DNA of 6,589 nt from Moduliflexus sp964602655 (GTDB lineage Bacteria > Moduliflexota > Moduliflexia > Moduliflexales > Moduliflexaceae), in NCBI GenBank assembly GCA_964602655.1, contig CAZRSF010000129.1:1-6589 (forward strand), in the 5' to 3' direction. The notes below the pieces were generated by a model that was not told the DNA's origin, searched no databases, and worked only from the letters and a program-made list of their open reading frames with translations. Both the position numbers and the translations under genes were made by a program. Shown in pieces: positions 3,473 to 6,589 of this stretch (positions within the stretch are counted from its first letter, which is position 1; the number at the start of each line of letters is the position of its first letter).

Positions 3473-4396
3473 ATGACGAAGATTTTTATGACAGAGAAAA
3501 TATTGTGTTCATTGGACGCGCTGCGCGAGCTTCAGCAGAAACCCGCGCCGTTTGCGCCGGGCGAGCCGTTGTTCTGGAATGATCCGCATATCTCGCAGCA
3601 GATGCTCCTCGCGCATCTCTCGCCCAATACCGACGCCGCGAGCCGCCGCCCGGACACCATCGAGCGCTCGGTGGCGTGGCTGATCGAAACATTGGATTTG
3701 CGTCCGGGGCAGACCGTGCTCGATTTGGGCTGCGGGCCGGGATTATATGCGGCGCGTCTGGCGGAATCCGGATTATTTGTGACGGGTGTAGATTTTTCGC
3801 AACGTTCGATTGATTATGCTGTCGAATATGATCGTGAGCGACAATTGGGAATCACGTATCGGCATCAGGATTATTTGACCTTAGACGATGTCGCCTGCTA
3901 TGACGCCGCGCTGCTGATTTACGGCGATTTTTGCCCGCTTGCGCCGGATAAACGGCAGCGCTTGCTGCGGAATATCCATCGCGCACTCAAGGACGGCGGG
4001 CGGTTCGTGCTGGATGTCTCCACGCGCGCACTTCGAGCGCGTTGCGGCGCACGGACGGATTGGAAGGTTGCGAACAGCGGTTTTTGGCGGCCGGGTCAGC
4101 ATCTTGTCCTGACGCAGGGCTTCGATTATCCCGAATTGTCGCTTTATTTAGACCAATATATCGTGATTGATGCTGATGGGCGCATGGCCGTCTATCGCAA
4201 CTGGTTTCAGGATTATACGCGCGAGACGATTACGACAGAATTGGCGCAGAACGGTTTTGTTGTTCGAAGCGCCTGGGGCGATTTGACCGGAACGCCGTAT
4301 TCCGATGAGACCGACTGGATCGGGATCATCGCGCAAAAGCAAGGAGATTATGAAACACAAATACTTCAGCCTGCGCTGGCAATTACAACTGATTAA
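3473..4396 (+). CDS. Class I SAM-dependent methyltransferase
   Basis: A 307-residue protein with a Rossmann-type methyltransferase domain at about 75-185. Motif I is VLDLGCGPG (82-90), which binds S-adenosylmethionine; GVDFS (105-109) carries the acidic residue expected to hold the ribose; DAALLIYGDFCPL (144-156) is the post-II region, and LKDGGRFVLDV (172-182) the strand after it. The substrate is unknown; small-molecule methylation is typical of this type, and it is not CheR-like. ATG 3473 has no visible Shine-Dalgarno because the inverted repeat ends just before it. ATG 3488 is equally possible, and family-like sequence begins about residue 14. The last 18 residues run over the start of the chemoreceptor gene (47-nt overlap) and look like a read-through extension after DWIGIIAQK. 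Confidence 0.85.
   Translation: MTKIFMTEKILCSLDALRELQQKPAPFAPGEPLFWNDPHISQQMLLAHLSPNTDAASRRPDTIERSVAWLIETLDLRPGQTVLDLGCGPGLYAARLAESGLFVTGVDFSQRSIDYAVEYDRERQLGITYRHQDYLTLDDVACYDAALLIYGDFCPLAPDKRQRLLRNIHRALKDGGRFVLDVSTRALRARCGARTDWKVANSGFWRPGQHLVLTQGFDYPELSLYLDQYIVIDADGRMAVYRNWFQDYTRETITTELAQNGFVVRSAWGDLTGTPYSDETDWIGIIAQKQGDYETQILQPALAITTD
4341..4347 (+). promoter_or_regulatory. Shine-Dalgarno of the chemoreceptor gene
   Basis: AAGGAGA ends 2 nt before ATG 4350, close but purine-rich and the only such site nearby. It selects ATG 4350 over the earlier in-frame ATG 4305, which has no such signal and would add 15 polar residues before the membrane anchor. Confidence 0.6.
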
Positions 4397-6569
4397 TATT
4401 CTTCTGGTTATCCTTCCTGTGTCGGTGTTAGGAAGCATTACATATTATGTCTCGAAAACGTCGGTCAATGATTTTATTCGCAAAGAACTGACGAACCAAG
4501 TCGTACTCATCGCGAAACATATTGATTCCGGCATAAAAATTTCTCAGAAAAAACTGATTACCGATTTGAAAATCGCGCATGAAAAGCTGTATGCCGACGG
4601 AATCCCCCGGCTGGATCATGAAAGCATTCTCACAATAAATGTGACGAACCAGGCGACGCAGCAAGAACGCGCAATCAAGCTTCCTCTGATGAAAATCGGA
4701 GATCGCTCCCTGATGGATACGACCGACATTGTGGATGCGATTCAGCAATTGGTGGGCGGGACGGCGACGATTTTCCAAATCTTCCCGCAAGGCGCGCTCC
4801 GCATTTCCACGAACGTTCTCAAGGCTGACGGCGCTCGCGCGGTCGGCACGTATATCCCGATGGATTCCCCCGTGTATCAAACCGTCATGCAGGGAGAAAC
4901 CTATATCGGGAGGGCGTTTGTCGTGGATGAATGGTATCAAACGGCATACGAGCCGATTTTAGACGATTTTGGGACAATTATCGGCATGTTGTATGTCGGC
5001 ATGAAAGACGCCGCCGAACCGATTCTGAATGATCTTGCGGAAATCGTCTTAGGGAAAACCGGCTATATCTGGATTCTTGATCGGGATGGGAAATACGTGT
5101 TATCGCTGAAACGCGCCCACGACGGGGAAAGCGTCCTGAACTCGAAAGATGAGCAGGGGCAATATTTTGTGCAAGAGTGGATGTCGCAGGCCAAATTATT
5201 GAAACAGGGCGAAGTCTTTATCAAAGAGTATCCCTGGAAAAATGACGGGGAGACCTTCTCTCGTCGAAAAATGGCGGCGTTGGCCTATCTGCCGGAGATG
5301 GAGTGGGTGATTGGCGGCGGCATTTATCTTGATGAATATACCGAAAGCTTGCGGCGGATCGCGCTGATTACCATTTCCGTCTCTGTCATTGCGATTATCT
5401 GCGGCGTCGCGATCGCCAGCGTTTTTTCATCACGCATGGGAAACAAGTTTACCAGAGTTGCCGACGCAATCAGGCAGATTGCCGCGGGACAGGTTGCCGA
5501 AACGCTGCAAGTCTCGCAGAATAACGAATTCGGCGTCATGGCGAAAGCGCTGTACGATATGCAGCAGACGCTTCAATTTGTCATTCAGGAAATCAATACG
5601 CTCTGTTCAGCCATTCGCGCAGGAACATTTACGACGCGAGGAGATGCCGAATCGCTCCAGGGGGCGTGGAAAACGCTGATTATAGGCATTAATGATTTGA
5701 TTGACGCATTCGTGCAGCCGATCTCTGCGACGACCGCCGCGCTTGAGCGTGTGGCGCAGGGGCAGTTGGACGAGGCAATGACCGAAACGTTTCATGGCGA
5801 TTTTAATCAGATCAAAGAGGCGGTCAATATGATGCTGACGCAGTTCAGCGCCGTCGTCACGCATGTCAAAGAAACCTCGGACAAATTAACGGCGGATAGT
5901 CAGAAATTATCGTCTCGCGCGCGAAGCATTACGGAAGGCGCGTCAAAACAGGCGGCGACGGCGGAAGAACTCTCGGCTTCGATGGAAGAATTTTCGTCAA
6001 CGATCAAACAAACCGCCAATAATGCGCAGCAAACCAAATTGATCGCGATTCAAGCCGCAGAAGAGACGCGGAAGAGCGGCAATACGGTTGCCGAAACAGT
6101 GACCGCCATGCAGAACATCGCGCAAAAAATATCCTTGATCGAAGAGATTGCAGCGCAAACCCACATGCTCTCCCTGAATGCCGCTATTGAAGCAGGGAAA
6201 GCCGAACATCTCGGCAAGGGATTCAACGTGGTCGCGGTCGAAGTGCGCTTATTGGCGGAACGAAGCCGCAAGGTGGCGGAAGAAATCCGCCAGGTAGCGA
6301 CATCGAGCGTGACCATCGCGACGCAGGCCGGGGACATGCTTGAACAGCTTGTGCCTGCGATTGAAAATACGACGCTGCTCGTCGAAGAAATCAGTTCGGC
6401 CAACAGCGAGCAGAGTTTCGGCATCGAGCAAATCAATAACGCGATTCGGGATTTTGATATCATCGTTCAGGAATATGCGATGACCTCTGAGGAACTCTCA
6501 AGCACTGCCGAAACGCTCTCAATACAGGCGCATGGCTTACAGCAGGCGATTGCGTTTTTTAAGGTGTAA
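4350..6569 (+). CDS. Methyl-accepting chemotaxis protein with Cache sensor region
   Basis: A 739-residue transmembrane chemoreceptor. Residues about 13-35 form membrane segment 1. The outer sensor region (36-335) holds a Cache_3/Cache_2-type part (ATIFQ..RISTNV..AVGTYI...SPVYQTV..GETYIGRAFVVDEWYQTAYEPI...IIGMLYVG) and a second membrane-proximal Cache-like part (GKTGYIWILDRDGKYVLS...WVIGGGIYLDEY). Segment 2 is about 336-360. Then come HAMP (361-415), a HAMP-like linker (421-495) and the coiled-coil signalling domain (505-739) with tip IEEIAAQTHMLSLNAAIEAG. It would pass small-molecule signals to CheA/CheW. The tip reads KAEHLGKGF where most receptors have RAGE.GKGF. It ends FFKV without a CheR/CheB-binding pentapeptide. 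The methyltransferase gene upstream overlaps it, so they are probably one transcript. Confidence 0.93.
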   Translation: MKHKYFSLRWQLQLINILLVILPVSVLGSITYYVSKTSVNDFIRKELTNQVVLIAKHIDSGIKISQKKLITDLKIAHEKLYADGIPRLDHESILTINVTNQATQQERAIKLPLMKIGDRSLMDTTDIVDAIQQLVGGTATIFQIFPQGALRISTNVLKADGARAVGTYIPMDSPVYQTVMQGETYIGRAFVVDEWYQTAYEPILDDFGTIIGMLYVGMKDAAEPILNDLAEIVLGKTGYIWILDRDGKYVLSLKRAHDGESVLNSKDEQGQYFVQEWMSQAKLLKQGEVFIKEYPWKNDGETFSRRKMAALAYLPEMEWVIGGGIYLDEYTESLRRIALITISVSVIAIICGVAIASVFSSRMGNKFTRVADAIRQIAAGQVAETLQVSQNNEFGVMAKALYDMQQTLQFVIQEINTLCSAIRAGTFTTRGDAESLQGAWKTLIIGINDLIDAFVQPISATTAALERVAQGQLDEAMTETFHGDFNQIKEAVNMMLTQFSAVVTHVKETSDKLTADSQKLSSRARSITEGASKQAATAEELSASMEEFSSTIKQTANNAQQTKLIAIQAAEETRKSGNTVAETVTAMQNIAQKISLIEEIAAQTHMLSLNAAIEAGKAEHLGKGFNVVAVEVRLLAERSRKVAEEIRQVATSSVTIATQAGDMLEQLVPAIENTTLLVEEISSANSEQSFGIEQINNAIRDFDIIVQEYAMTSEELSSTAETLSIQAHGLQQAIAFFKV

Positions 6570-6589
6570 GCGAGACGAAACAGGCTGCG

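Noticed and set aside
3473..4396. CheR-type receptor methyltransferase, because it adjoins a chemoreceptor
   Set aside because: The domain order and motifs are those of a general class I methyltransferase; the CheR N-terminal helical domain is not recognisable.
4428..4940. Minus-strand open frame of 170 codons, and others at 6050-6463 and 5607-5864
   Set aside because: They lie wholly inside the well-supported chemoreceptor gene and look like antisense shadows of its codon pattern.

Overview
The window comes from a bacterial chromosome of intermediate GC. It is a dense accessory island of toxin-antitoxin (TA) modules (about 1-3240), followed by a repeat-rich spacer (about 3233-3472), then a methyltransferase gene and a chemoreceptor gene (3473-6569). 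All genes are on the + strand. The organism cannot be fixed from the sequence. Chemotaxis with a Cache-type receptor, many TA modules, palindromic repeats and fragments of type IIG restriction-modification (RM) genes would fit a large-genome environmental bacterium, for example a filamentous candidate-phylum lineage such as KSB3/Modulibacterota. That is a guess.

TA island. Four modules lie head to tail. Module A is a PIN toxin wrecked by a 239-bp MITE and by an internal deletion, next to an intact antitoxin. Module B is an intact PIN toxin with an antitoxin paralogous to that of A. Module C is a MazE-like ribbon-helix-helix antitoxin with MazF. Module D is a second-type PIN toxin with a ribbon-helix-helix antitoxin. 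Within each intact pair the genes overlap by 7-26 nt, so they are probably translated together.

Every module is preceded by the same kind of fragment: the last codons of a type IIG-like RM protein (core DRLVYELYGLTEDEI-IVE), at 1-95, 199-249, 933-983, 1703-1834 and 2420-2497, always in the same orientation. A sixth, very degenerate one may sit at 3237-3265. The codons for IVEG in these tails often make the GGAGG Shine-Dalgarno of the next gene, and tail starts or stops overlap neighbouring genes by a few bases. The island looks like successive cassette captures at the 3' end of an RM gene, each leaving a copy of the tail. Module A is also bracketed by a 172-bp direct repeat (170/172 identical) that carries four hairpins plus a tail.

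Spacer. Two non-coding inverted-repeat elements follow: a nested 95-bp palindrome (3260-3354) and a 97-bp element with perfect 27-bp arms (3374-3470) that ends 2 nt before the methyltransferase start codon. Hairpins in the 172-bp repeat and in the MITE share an apex of TTC or GAA although their stems differ.

Right side. A class I SAM-dependent methyltransferase (3473-4396) overlaps by 47 nt a 739-residue methyl-accepting chemotaxis protein (4350-6569) with an extracytoplasmic Cache region, HAMP and a signalling domain whose hairpin tip departs from the consensus.
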